In this document: piece after piece, positions 1-6,711 of the stretch
How the letters are laid out: the number at the start of each line of letters is the position of its first letter
Numbering within the stretch: position 1 is the first letter of the stretch
Source of the DNA: DATGLE01 sp035294325
GTDB taxonomy: Bacteria > Chloroflexota > Ktedonobacteria > Ktedonobacterales > Ktedonobacteraceae
Reading direction: 5' to 3'
Assembly (NCBI GenBank): GCA_035294325.1
Contig: DATGLE010000065.1
Location: 1-25,067, forward strand
Length of the DNA stretch: 25,067 bases
Position numbers and translations under genes: made by a program
The notes under the pieces: model-generated
The model's input: only the letters and a program-made list of their open reading frames with translations
What the model was told of the DNA's origin: nothing
Databases searched by the model: none

Positions 1-137
1 GTTGATGCATGTGGATATCTTGTGGATAAGTCGGGCGTGGATGGTGGAAAAAGGGAAGAAATTCTCCTGAGGCCCGGGGCCGGGGGCGCAAAACCCCTGT
101 CGTGAGAGGACACCAGCACCTCACGAGTGAACCGTTC
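1..137. other. Intergenic start of window
   Basis: I see no gene here. A TGTGGATAA nonamer at 21-29 matches the reverse complement of the DnaA-box consensus, and TGTGGATAT lies just upstream at 10-18 with one mismatch. Two boxes alone do not make an origin, and the same nonamer recurs at 2562-2570. A G/C-rich stretch follows at 70-95. Confidence 0.4.
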
Positions 138-767
138 TTAGTATGAAGGAGAGGACGTATCAAGCATCCGCGTAACTGTATCTACAAGCTCATCCAGTTC
201 GAACGGTTTCCTGATGAGTTCTACTCCTTGCTCCTGCGCTTCCTCGGGCGTTAAGACGGCGCTGACCATGAGCACAGGAAGATCTCGCAGCTTGGCAATG
301 GTACGAATTTTGTCATAGAGTTCCAGGCCGGTCATACGCGGCAGCAGATAGTCCAGCAAGAGCAGGTGCGGCTTGATGTGCTGGAGAAATCGCCAGGCTG
401 CATCGCCGTCCGAGGTGCAGTAGACATGGTGCGGAGTCTCCTGCCGCAAGATCTGATAGAGAATGGACGCATGGACAGCATCATCTTCTACCAGAAGAAT
501 CAATTTCTTTTCCTGGGAATGTTTCCCTTGCTGATTATTTTGCAAATTCGACCTTCTCCGCTCAAAACGGGCACGCACTCCCGGTTGAAGCCGGATCCCG
601 ACATGATCGAGTGTGAATAGATACCAGCCCGATGCGTCTCTATGCACCTGTCCGGGGATCCAGTGCCCCATAATCGAAACCTCGATCACGTCACCTGATT
701 GCAGCAGGGAGCCATGCAGTTCCAGACAGCCCTGCTCCTGATTATAGCCAAGCCTGTTCCCTTCCAT
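138..767 (-). CDS. Receiver-domain (CheY-like) protein with an N-terminal DUF5348-like domain
   Basis: The protein has 209 aa when started at the ATG at 765-767. An upstream GTG at 833 in the same frame would add 22 lysine/arginine-rich residues but has no clear ribosome binding site; GAAGG lies 12 nt before the ATG. Residues about 10-70 form a small beta-rich domain (IMGHWIPGQV, then GWYLFTLDHVGIRL) that resembles DUF5348; this family call is tentative. A charged linker leads to a REC domain (about 88-205) with the acidic pair D95/D96, phosphoacceptor D139 (LLLLDYLLPRMTG), S169 and K187 (IRKPFE), so phosphorylation looks intact. No DNA-binding or enzymatic output domain follows. It is probably a single-domain-type regulator acting by protein contact; the partner kinase is not adjacent. 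Confidence 0.8.
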   Translation of the reverse strand: MEGNRLGYNQEQGCLELHGSLLQSGDVIEVSIMGHWIPGQVHRDASGWYLFTLDHVGIRLQPGVRARFERRRSNLQNNQQGKHSQEKKLILLVEDDAVHASILYQILRQETPHHVYCTSDGDAAWRFLQHIKPHLLLLDYLLPRMTGLELYDKIRTIAKLRDLPVLMVSAVLTPEEAQEQGVELIRKPFELDELVDTVTRMLDTSSPSY

Positions 768-833
768 AATAAAAATAGACCTTCGCTTCTTTCCCTGGTA
801 TTTCTGGCATTTCTTACTAATACGAGAGAACAC

Positions 834-1227
834 TGGAAGAGGTTTCGGCCACTAACGAAAAATCCTGTGCTTATCCAGATAGCTAACAGGGTTTTTCAAC
901 GACGAGGGGGAAAATCTGGCTAGTGTCGCCCGCAATTACGCTCCAATGAGTCTATAATACTGGACACATCGAGTATCATGGATAAATAAGTTGATGTATG
1001 TTATCTCATAATAGCTTATATACTTATGAGCTAACTCCATCTTATCTATAACCTGTACAACAGGTAGCATCGGTTTCTTAAACTCTCTTCAAGGGATGCC
1101 TGATTGCCAGCCTGCGCGTGCCTGCGGCGTGGCGGAGTCGCGCCGGGGTGCGGAGAATCAGGCACTCTCTGAGCAGAAACGTGACATTGAAGGTCGTCGT
1201 TGTATTTAGTTTAGAAGGTAGAGTGTC
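834..1227. other. Intergenic region with candidate promoter and degenerate palindrome
   Basis: This gap separates the divergently transcribed receiver protein and MFS transporter. A TATAAT hexamer at 953-958 on the plus strand could be a -10 box, but there is no convincing -35. An inverted repeat around 1095-1172 (TGCCTGATT ... AATCAGGCA) encloses GC-rich sequence (cctgcggcg, ggcggag) like the flanks of the palindrome family found elsewhere in the window. It may be a decayed copy. Confidence 0.35.
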
Positions 1228-2550
1228 TTGGTAGCTTCTCACTCTCGTTTTACAGCACATAAGCACCTGGCGCTTAGTTCTTTGTGGTTTTCGTTCAGTG
1301 CTCAAACCGCAGCCCTTGTCCCCATCATTGTTCCCACACAGATCCTGCTCTTTGTGGCTCCGGGCCAGGTAGGGAGCGCGCAGCAGGCTGCGTTTCTGGG
1401 CTGGCTGGCAACGCTGGGCGCCATTGTATCGCTGATTATCCCGCCAATAATCGGCATGCTCTCTGATCGCACAAGCAGCGCCTTTGGCCGGCGCCGCCCC
1501 TACATCATAGCCGGCAGCGTTCTGCTCCTGCTCAGCACGCCGGTATTAAGCTTTGTCAACGGGCTGGCTCTGCTCGTGGTCGGGCTTGCGCTCCTGCTCA
1601 TTGGCAAGAATATCGCTACGGCTGCTTATCAATGCCTGGTACCGGATCTGGTACCGAAGGAGCAGCACGGAGAAGCCTCGGCCTATGTCGGGGTAATGAC
1701 GATCCTCGGCAACATAGCCGGGTTAGGGCTGGCGGCCCTGCTGCTGGGCCAGGTAAGCCTGCATGCCACTGATAGTGCTGCGATCCGCTTTGGCACAGGT
1801 CTCTACTACTCTGTAACGGCTTTCCTGGTGCTGGTCGCGCTGGTGATCACAGTCTTCCACGCACGCGAGGACAGCTATAAACCCTGCGCGGTCCCATGCA
1901 GGGAGATCAGGGAGAAGGCGTCGATTACACTGCGGCGCTGGCTCGTCAAAAACTGGATTGTTCCCTGGTATTCGCGCAACTTCACCATCGTCTTCCTGAC
2001 GCGCTTTTCCGTCATGCTGGGGCTTTCCCTCTTCATGATCTTCATCGAATATTATTTCGCAAAGGTGGCGCATATCACGAACTTTGTGCAGGTCACGGCG
2101 CTGATTGCCGGCCTGGCGCTGATGGGTGGAGTTGGCAGCGCGCTCGTGCTGGGCATTCTCTCCGATAAGGTGAGGCGCACGCCGGTTGTCTGCATGGCAA
2201 CGCTCTGTATGGGACTGGCGGCGCTGGCCTTCGTGATCTTCCCCAGCAACTTTCCTCTGTGGCCGCTGGGCATCCTGTTCGGGCTGGGCTATGGCGCCTA
2301 TACGAGCGTAGACTGGGCTTTGTCCATTGATTCGCTGCCCTCCTTCAACGAGGCCGGGAAGGATATGGGCATCTGGAACGCCTCCGCGACGCTGCCAGTG
2401 GTCATCGCGCCCCTGCTGGGCAGCTCCATCATTGCCTTCGCCCAGAATGCGGGAGAGCCGGTATTGGGGTATCGCCTGGTCTTCGCGGCGGCTACGTTCT
2501 TCCTGCTGATCGCGGCGGTGTTTGTCCTCTTCGTGCGCGAGCGAGCATAA
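1228..2550 (+). CDS. MFS transporter, sugar/cation-symporter-like
   Basis: This is a 440-aa integral membrane protein of the major facilitator superfamily with about 12 hydrophobic segments. The start is TTG at 1228, preceded by AGAAGG nine nt upstream; no Met occurs early enough to be an alternative. The loop between the second and third segments reads GMLSDRTSSAFGRRRPYI. This is the MFS motif A in the form seen in GPH/SLC45-type sugar transporters. The repeat of that motif in the second half is GILSDKVRRTP. VPDLVPKEQHGEASAY fits the conserved region after segment 4 in the same group. By family it is a secondary transporter, possibly of a saccharide; the substrate cannot be read from sequence. 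It stands alone, with no sugar enzyme beside it. The nearest carbohydrate gene is the GH52-like glycosidase 4 kb away. Confidence 0.85.
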   Translation: MVASHSRFTAHKHLALSSLWFSFSAQTAALVPIIVPTQILLFVAPGQVGSAQQAAFLGWLATLGAIVSLIIPPIIGMLSDRTSSAFGRRRPYIIAGSVLLLLSTPVLSFVNGLALLVVGLALLLIGKNIATAAYQCLVPDLVPKEQHGEASAYVGVMTILGNIAGLGLAALLLGQVSLHATDSAAIRFGTGLYYSVTAFLVLVALVITVFHAREDSYKPCAVPCREIREKASITLRRWLVKNWIVPWYSRNFTIVFLTRFSVMLGLSLFMIFIEYYFAKVAHITNFVQVTALIAGLALMGGVGSALVLGILSDKVRRTPVVCMATLCMGLAALAFVIFPSNFPLWPLGILFGLGYGAYTSVDWALSIDSLPSFNEAGKDMGIWNASATLPVVIAPLLGSSIIAFAQNAGEPVLGYRLVFAAATFFLLIAAVFVLFVRERA

Positions 2551-2606
2551 AATGCAGCGGTTGTGGATAATGGCATTTATGCCTCAAAACGGAATACCAC
2601 GGCTAT

Positions 2607-2694
2607 GGTAGGGGCGGGCTTGTTCGCTGCGCTCACCGCGCCCCTACCGCGCTGGATTCCCTGCATTATGCTGCGCTCACCGCGCCCCTACCGC
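2607..2694. repeat. Palindrome and 24-bp direct repeat downstream of MFS gene
   Basis: GGTAGGGGCG at 2607-2616 is the reverse complement of CGCCCCTACC at 2639-2648, a 10-bp stem with a 22-nt loop. The right part, ctgcgctcaccgcgcccc plus taccgc, is repeated exactly at 2627-2650 and 2671-2694. This is probably a fragment of an interspersed genomic repeat. There is no T-run, so it is not an obvious intrinsic terminator. Confidence 0.7.
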
Positions 2695-2741
2695 TCTATA
2701 CAAGTTCCTGTATTGATACAGCTTTTAGCAGAAAACACGCA

Positions 2742-3134
2742 TCACATGATCGCCCAGTAATCGGCGGCCTCTTCGGCATTGCGATCCACATCGGGCGAAG
2801 CGGTCAACGTTCCCTCATCGTCCAACATTTCTTCCTCTCCGGCGGGCACACGGCTCGCTCCTCCACCTGTCCCTGATGCGCCGGGGGCGACCATGCCCCG
2901 GCGAAGGCTGCTATCTTCCCCGGCTGCGGGCGCGGCAATCGACACGCTCGCAACCGGAGGCAGCAGCCCTCTGGTCATAATCTCGTAATACTCCGTCAGA
3001 CGCAGAGCGATGAGTTGCCCCGGATGATCGATCATATGATACTTCAAGGCGTCCTGCCGGAGCGCCTCCAGCGCCGGCGAGCCTTTGAGTAGACCAACGC
3101 TAAAGTACAGATATTTGTCTGTATCCTGTGACAT
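2742..3134 (-). CDS. Small partner protein of the actin-like ATPase, possible ParR-like adaptor
   Basis: The ORF gives 130 aa from the ATG at 3132-3134. A GAGGGAAAG ribosome binding site lies just upstream, and the gap from the stop codon of the ParM-like gene is 20 nt, so the two are probably co-transcribed. The N-terminal 50 residues (KYLYFSVGLLKGSPALEALR, then HPGQLIALRLTEYYEIM) look like a short strand followed by two helices, as in ribbon-helix-helix adaptors. The C-terminal half is acidic, rich in Gly/Ala/Ser/Pro and probably disordered. ParM-type actins are normally followed by a small DNA-binding ParR adaptor with this layout, and that context is the main support. I do not recognise a named family. 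Longer in-frame readings into the upstream gene lack a better start. Confidence 0.6.
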   Translation of the reverse strand: MSQDTDKYLYFSVGLLKGSPALEALRQDALKYHMIDHPGQLIALRLTEYYEIMTRGLLPPVASVSIAAPAAGEDSSLRRGMVAPGASGTGGGASRVPAGEEEMLDDEGTLTASPDVDRNAEEAADYWAIM

Positions 3135-3154
3135 ACAGCTTTCCCTCTCTCTAT

Positions 3155-4249
3155 CTATGTTAAGGCTTTCACGCCATTGGCCTGAACTTTGCGAATCAGC
3201 AGACGCCCTGCCAGGCTGCAATAGCCGAGCGCATTAGCATGGATAGGATCATCCGGGCGGGAGAGATGGGGAATGCGCTGCTTGAGGGCGCGATAGAAGT
3301 AGTATACCCCGCCGCCGATGCCGAGCACCGGCTTGAAACTTGCCGCAACTGCATCGCGATCACTCTGCCGCCAGACCATAGCGACGAACGAGACGATCTC
3401 GCTGCCAACCTGGTTGACGGATTCCCTTGCCAGGCGGTCTAATTCGAGCGAGCCGATGCTTTTGCCATACACAGCGACATCAGGATAGCTGCGTTCATTG
3501 TTCGATGCATAGGCATACATGATTTCACGAGCTTCAAATAGCGACAGGGGACGATCATATTTATTCTCGAAAGCATCCATCAGGATCTGGGTGGCCGATT
3601 CCACACCCAGCGGTTTGCCCTTACAATACTCGGTGACGGGGACCTGACCGCGAGCCACGTAGAGATCCGTTGTGCGCCCTCCAATATCTATCACAGCGCT
3701 CTCCGTTGTCTTGCTCGACGATCTATCGCCATAGGCGATCAGCGCCCCGGCGCCCTCCATCACCACGGTTGCCACTTCGACGACCGCCTTGCGCCAGGTT
3801 TTTCCATTGTTGGTCGTAAAGACGTGCTCTCCATCCAAAGCGGTCTTGATGTTGTTGCGCAGGTTGACGTTCTTGATGTAGGTTTCCGCGGGCAAGCCAG
3901 TGACAACATAGAGGCCAAATTCGGCATCAGGGATCAGCGATGCCGCTACTGCCAGCAGGCCGCGCAGGCTATATTTGCTGGCGTAGCGCTGAATATCGCC
4001 GCGTCCATGATAGACATCAACCGACTGTTGCAGCGCCAGATCGCCCACTGAATAGGCCAGTTCCTCACCGAGAAACTGAATGATGTGCGTGCTGGACTGC
4101 TCTACATTGACGCCAAGACTGTGCATAGCGTTGATGTCGGCCTTGGCAAAAGCGGTTGGAATGCTCAGGGATACGGTCTTCCCATTGATGACCGTGACGC
4201 CGCCAATCTCCGAATTACCAAAGTCATGCCCATAGGGATACCATTTCAT
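3155..4249 (-). CDS. ParM/Alp-type actin-like ATPase
   Basis: This is a 364-aa protein with the actin/Hsp70 ATPase signatures in order. The phosphate-1 loop is near the N-terminus (YGHDFGNSEIGG, D9), phosphate-2 is AVIDIGGRTTDLYV around D188, and the adenosine motif is VLGIGGGVYYF around 308-318. The region VTGLPAETY (117-124) matches the ParM/StbA-like family, whose members polymerise into filaments that move plasmids or other DNA. The ATG at 4247-4249 has AAAGGA eight nt upstream. The next gene is a small ORF 20 nt downstream, giving a parMR-like pair. No plasmid replication gene is visible, so the pair could be chromosomal, remnant or part of an integrated element. An MreB assignment is unlikely because of the N-terminal arrangement and the partner gene. 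Confidence 0.8.
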   Translation of the reverse strand: MKWYPYGHDFGNSEIGGVTVINGKTVSLSIPTAFAKADINAMHSLGVNVEQSSTHIIQFLGEELAYSVGDLALQQSVDVYHGRGDIQRYASKYSLRGLLAVAASLIPDAEFGLYVVTGLPAETYIKNVNLRNNIKTALDGEHVFTTNNGKTWRKAVVEVATVVMEGAGALIAYGDRSSSKTTESAVIDIGGRTTDLYVARGQVPVTEYCKGKPLGVESATQILMDAFENKYDRPLSLFEAREIMYAYASNNERSYPDVAVYGKSIGSLELDRLARESVNQVGSEIVSFVAMVWRQSDRDAVAASFKPVLGIGGGVYYFYRALKQRIPHLSRPDDPIHANALGYCSLAGRLLIRKVQANGVKALT

Positions 4250-4429
4250 GAATGAGTTCCTTTCTTCCTATTCTACCTGAATATCCATTCCACCTGAATA
4301 ATATACAGAGTTCTCCATACCATTTTTAACGAGTCAGTACGCTGCCTGTATCTTCTACCGTAACAGTTAGTACTCATCGCAAATACCCATATGTTTTGAG
4401 AGATTGTCCGATTCTCAGCGTCTTCGCCT

Positions 4430-4551
4430 TCTCTCGCCGTGCCTTCGCGCGGCAGCTCCGCGTAAGATATAGGCAGTGTTGTGTGAACAAATGCGCTTCG
4501 CGCATTTGTTCACACAACACTGCCTATTAAGCGAGCGCCGCAGGCGCGAGC
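4430..4551. repeat. Long-palindrome element, copy A (reverse orientation)
   Basis: The core palindrome spans 4470-4526, with 27-bp arms that pair perfectly around the loop TTC. The apex is ATGCGC-TTC-GCGCAT. The right flank (4531-4551, GCGAGCGCC then GGCGCGAGC) and left flank (GCGCGGCAGCTCCGCG) are the two mini-palindromes that border other copies, in reverse order. It lies between divergent genes, in the parM upstream region, so a terminator role is unlikely. Confidence 0.85.
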
Positions 4552-4752
4552 ACACGACGGAGGCAGAGATCAGACACGCTCTTATGGAACTGCATCCCGG
4601 CAGCCAGGATCAATCGTATAAGAAGATGAAGCATAGTGAAAGGCCCTGCTTGATACGAGAGACGAATTGCCCGGGCATCGTGCTTGAAGTATAATTACAG
4701 TGGAATGTTCACTATCATCAACTACCTCCCTTCCAGGGAAAGGGGATTCGTC

Positions 4753-5088
4753 ATGGCAGATGAGAAAATCAGTCCTAGATGGCGTTTGCGAATCTTCCAG
4801 CGGGCTGTGTGGAAAAAATCGAGCAAGTTTACGTTGAGTGGACTCATCATTACTGTGGTGGGACTTGTCATGATTCTCATCGGGATAGATCTCGGCACCG
4901 GGGCCTATTCCGCGGAGGGCCTTCTGGTCGGGTTTGGCGGGATTATCATGATAATCGGGATCATTCGATTGCTGATTGGCTTTATCAATCCATCTGTCCC
5001 CGAAGAACTCCCACCCCTGGAGCCGCCACGGGAGGAGAGCCAGCCGGTGGATAGCATTTTGCCGGAGCCGGATCGCGACGAGGTTTAG
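4753..5088 (+). CDS. Small membrane protein with two TM segments
   Basis: The ORF gives 111 aa from the ATG at 4753, preceded by an AGGGAAAGGGG ribosome binding site seven nt upstream. A TTG 69 nt earlier is in frame but has no such site. After a basic N-terminus (about 1-25) come two hydrophobic segments, about 27-49 (FTLSGLIITVVGLVMILIGI) and about 55-80 (LLVGFGGIIMIIGIIRLLIG). The final 30 residues are rich in Pro, Glu and Asp and should lie on the cytoplasmic side. I do not recognise a family. A 15-bp palindrome follows eight nt after the stop and separates it from the convergent nucleoside hydrolase gene. Confidence 0.7.
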   Translation: MADEKISPRWRLRIFQRAVWKKSSKFTLSGLIITVVGLVMILIGIDLGTGAYSAEGLLVGFGGIIMIIGIIRLLIGFINPSVPEELPPLEPPREESQPVDSILPEPDRDEV

Positions 5089-5095
5089 CTGAATC

Positions 5096-5127
5096 TATAA
5101 GCGCTCGCCAGGTGGCGAGCGCTTATA
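5096..5127. terminator. Palindrome between convergent genes, likely bidirectional terminator
   Basis: TATAAGCGCTCGCCA at 5096-5110 pairs perfectly with TGGCGAGCGCTTATA at 5113-5127. The two arms are separated by two bases. It lies exactly between the stops of two convergent genes. There is no long T-run, so termination is inferred from position and stem strength. Confidence 0.55.
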
Positions 5128-5145
5128 CAGCAGGATGGGTGTTCA

Positions 5146-6033
5146 CTAAGAACCTGTAGTACTGAAATAATGCTCGAAGAAACGCTCTGGTTTCACCGCC
5201 AGGGCCACCTCGTGCCTGGGCTGAGAACCACCTGGCTCCCAACTGGTCAGGCCCGCCAGGCGTTCGCTGACGAATTCGACCTCTACGGTTCCCGGCCTGA
5301 ACTCACAGATCGTCGCATCAAAAATGGTTGTGGCGGCCAGCGGATCGTGAAATGTGATCGTCTCTCTCTGCTCAAACCAGATCTCGGCAAAATCGAGCAC
5401 TGGCTGTAGCAGGGGTGCCGTGCAGCGCTCCCTGAACAGGTGCATCTCCATATTTACCTGCATGGTCACGTCGAGTCCCACGGAGCGATGGCTGCCTACA
5501 CCTGCGCGATAGACCATTGCCGTCGCGTGCGGATCGTTGAGCGCGTTCCATTCACGCATGCCAACGCTTCCCGGCGGCGTATTGGTGAAAACACCGCACA
5601 TCATGACCAGTCCCTTGAGCAGCGAGGGGATCTCCGCGTCGCTGGCGAAGAGCAGCGCGATATTGGTGAGCGGGCCGATTGCCAGCAGCACGACCTCGCC
5701 GGGATGGGCGCGAATGGTCTGGCGCAGAAACTCGACGGCCTGGCCGCGCGGAAATCTCGTCTCGTGGTCCCAGTTCGTGAGCGCGCGAGCCTGGGGCGCC
5801 TGCGGCTGTCGTATTTCAGTCAGCAGCGGGTATTCCGCGCCGGGAAAGATGGGGATATCTTTTCCGGCCACCTTGCAGAGCGCGCTGGCAAGCATGGCCC
5901 GCTTCTCGGCCTCTCCGGTGACGGTGGTAATGCCGAGCAGTTCGCATTCAGGCTGAGCCAGCAGGTAGGCCAGGCAGAGCGCATCGTCGATATCGCTGCC
6001 AATATCGGTATCGAGCAGTAACTTGATGGGCAT
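5146..6033 (-). CDS. Nucleoside hydrolase (inosine-uridine preferring type)
   Basis: This 295-aa protein belongs to the IunH/RihA family, which hydrolyses the N-glycosidic bond of nucleosides to ribose and free base in salvage. The calcium-binding aspartate cluster is at the N-terminus (DTDIGSDIDDA, D8-D17). Residues EWNALNDPHA (161-170) form the substrate loop, and FHDPLA (228-233) carries the conserved His-Asp near the C-terminus. Length is close to the usual 300-320 aa. The ATG at 6031-6033 has an excellent AAGGAGG ribosome binding site seven nt upstream. No transporter or kinase is adjacent. A BMP-family lipoprotein, a family that often binds nucleosides, lies 5 kb away. Base specificity is not readable. 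Confidence 0.92.
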   Translation of the reverse strand: MPIKLLLDTDIGSDIDDALCLAYLLAQPECELLGITTVTGEAEKRAMLASALCKVAGKDIPIFPGAEYPLLTEIRQPQAPQARALTNWDHETRFPRGQAVEFLRQTIRAHPGEVVLLAIGPLTNIALLFASDAEIPSLLKGLVMMCGVFTNTPPGSVGMREWNALNDPHATAMVYRAGVGSHRSVGLDVTMQVNMEMHLFRERCTAPLLQPVLDFAEIWFEQRETITFHDPLAATTIFDATICEFRPGTVEVEFVSERLAGLTSWEPGGSQPRHEVALAVKPERFFEHYFSTTGS

Positions 6034-6711
6034 GGTGAAACCTCCTTCTATATTTCAGAGATATCTTATCACCCCTGATTTCAAGTATCCGTGCGTGCGA
6101 GCGCTTGCAAAGAAGATGATGCCACCGAGCGGCAGACATTCTCTGAAAGAAGGACAGGAACAAGGGAGCTTACCCCCACGAGCGAGAGGTTCGAAGTCTA
6201 CCTCTCGCTCACCTTACGAGCATCTGATCTCCAGGAGATCGAGCGTCGTGCTATGAGGCCGGCAACTGCATTGCAATTACCGGATTGGCAGTGGATGGGC
6301 AGATGGTGCAGGCACGTTGGAGAAACTGAAATGATCTGCTTGCTCAAACCATGCACTCATCATTTTCTTTGATTCTGCCGGGATTTGCTTCGTCTCTTGT
6401 AGTATAGCCATCATATGTTAAGCAGGTTTTATCGCGGGGTAAATATTTCCCGCGCTAGATATAAACAACATGTCTGATAGTCTCTCCAATTGCGGGCTAG
6501 CGCCTGTGGCGCTCCCCGGATGTATGGTGGTGTGGCCCGTGCACTGTGCATACAGTGCACGGGCCACACCACCATACATCTCTTGCGCGGCTCCGCCGCG
6601 CGAATGCCCAACGAGGGAATCCGTAGTATTATGTGGCACTGGTTGCGAGGCTCATTGACTCATCGAAAAGCTGTGATAGAAGGACTCACAGAAAAATAGT
6701 GCCAGAGAAGG
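6034..6711. other. Long intergenic region
   Basis: I see no convincing gene in these 678 bases; open frames in the first half lack ribosome binding sites and family features. It holds a 10-bp hairpin at 6180-6210 (GAGCGAGAGG and CCTCTCGCTC around an 11-nt loop) and long-palindrome copy B at 6492-6617. Confidence 0.5.
6492..6617. repeat. Long-palindrome element, copy B
   Basis: The core arms at 6519-6547 and 6552-6580 are 29 bp and pair perfectly around GCAT. Left flank: gctagcgcctgtggcgctc. Right flank: GCGCGGCTCCGCCGCGCG followed by aatgcccaacgaggg. The flanks resemble those of copies C, F and G, while the stem sequence (GATGTATGGTGGTGTGGCCC) is its own. It lies between two tandem minus-strand genes. 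Confidence 0.85.

Noticed and set aside
1..30. Replication origin from tandem DnaA-box-like nonamers
   Set aside because: There are only two boxes, one imperfect, with no dnaA, dnaN or AT-rich unwinding region; the same nonamer occurs by chance at 2562-2570.
4470..4526. Palindrome A as an intrinsic terminator
   Set aside because: It lies upstream of both flanking divergent genes and has no T-run.
6091..6372. 93-codon frame upstream of the nucleoside hydrolase
   Set aside because: There is no ribosome binding site, its composition is unlike the neighbouring proteins, and it runs through a hairpin; more likely intergenic.
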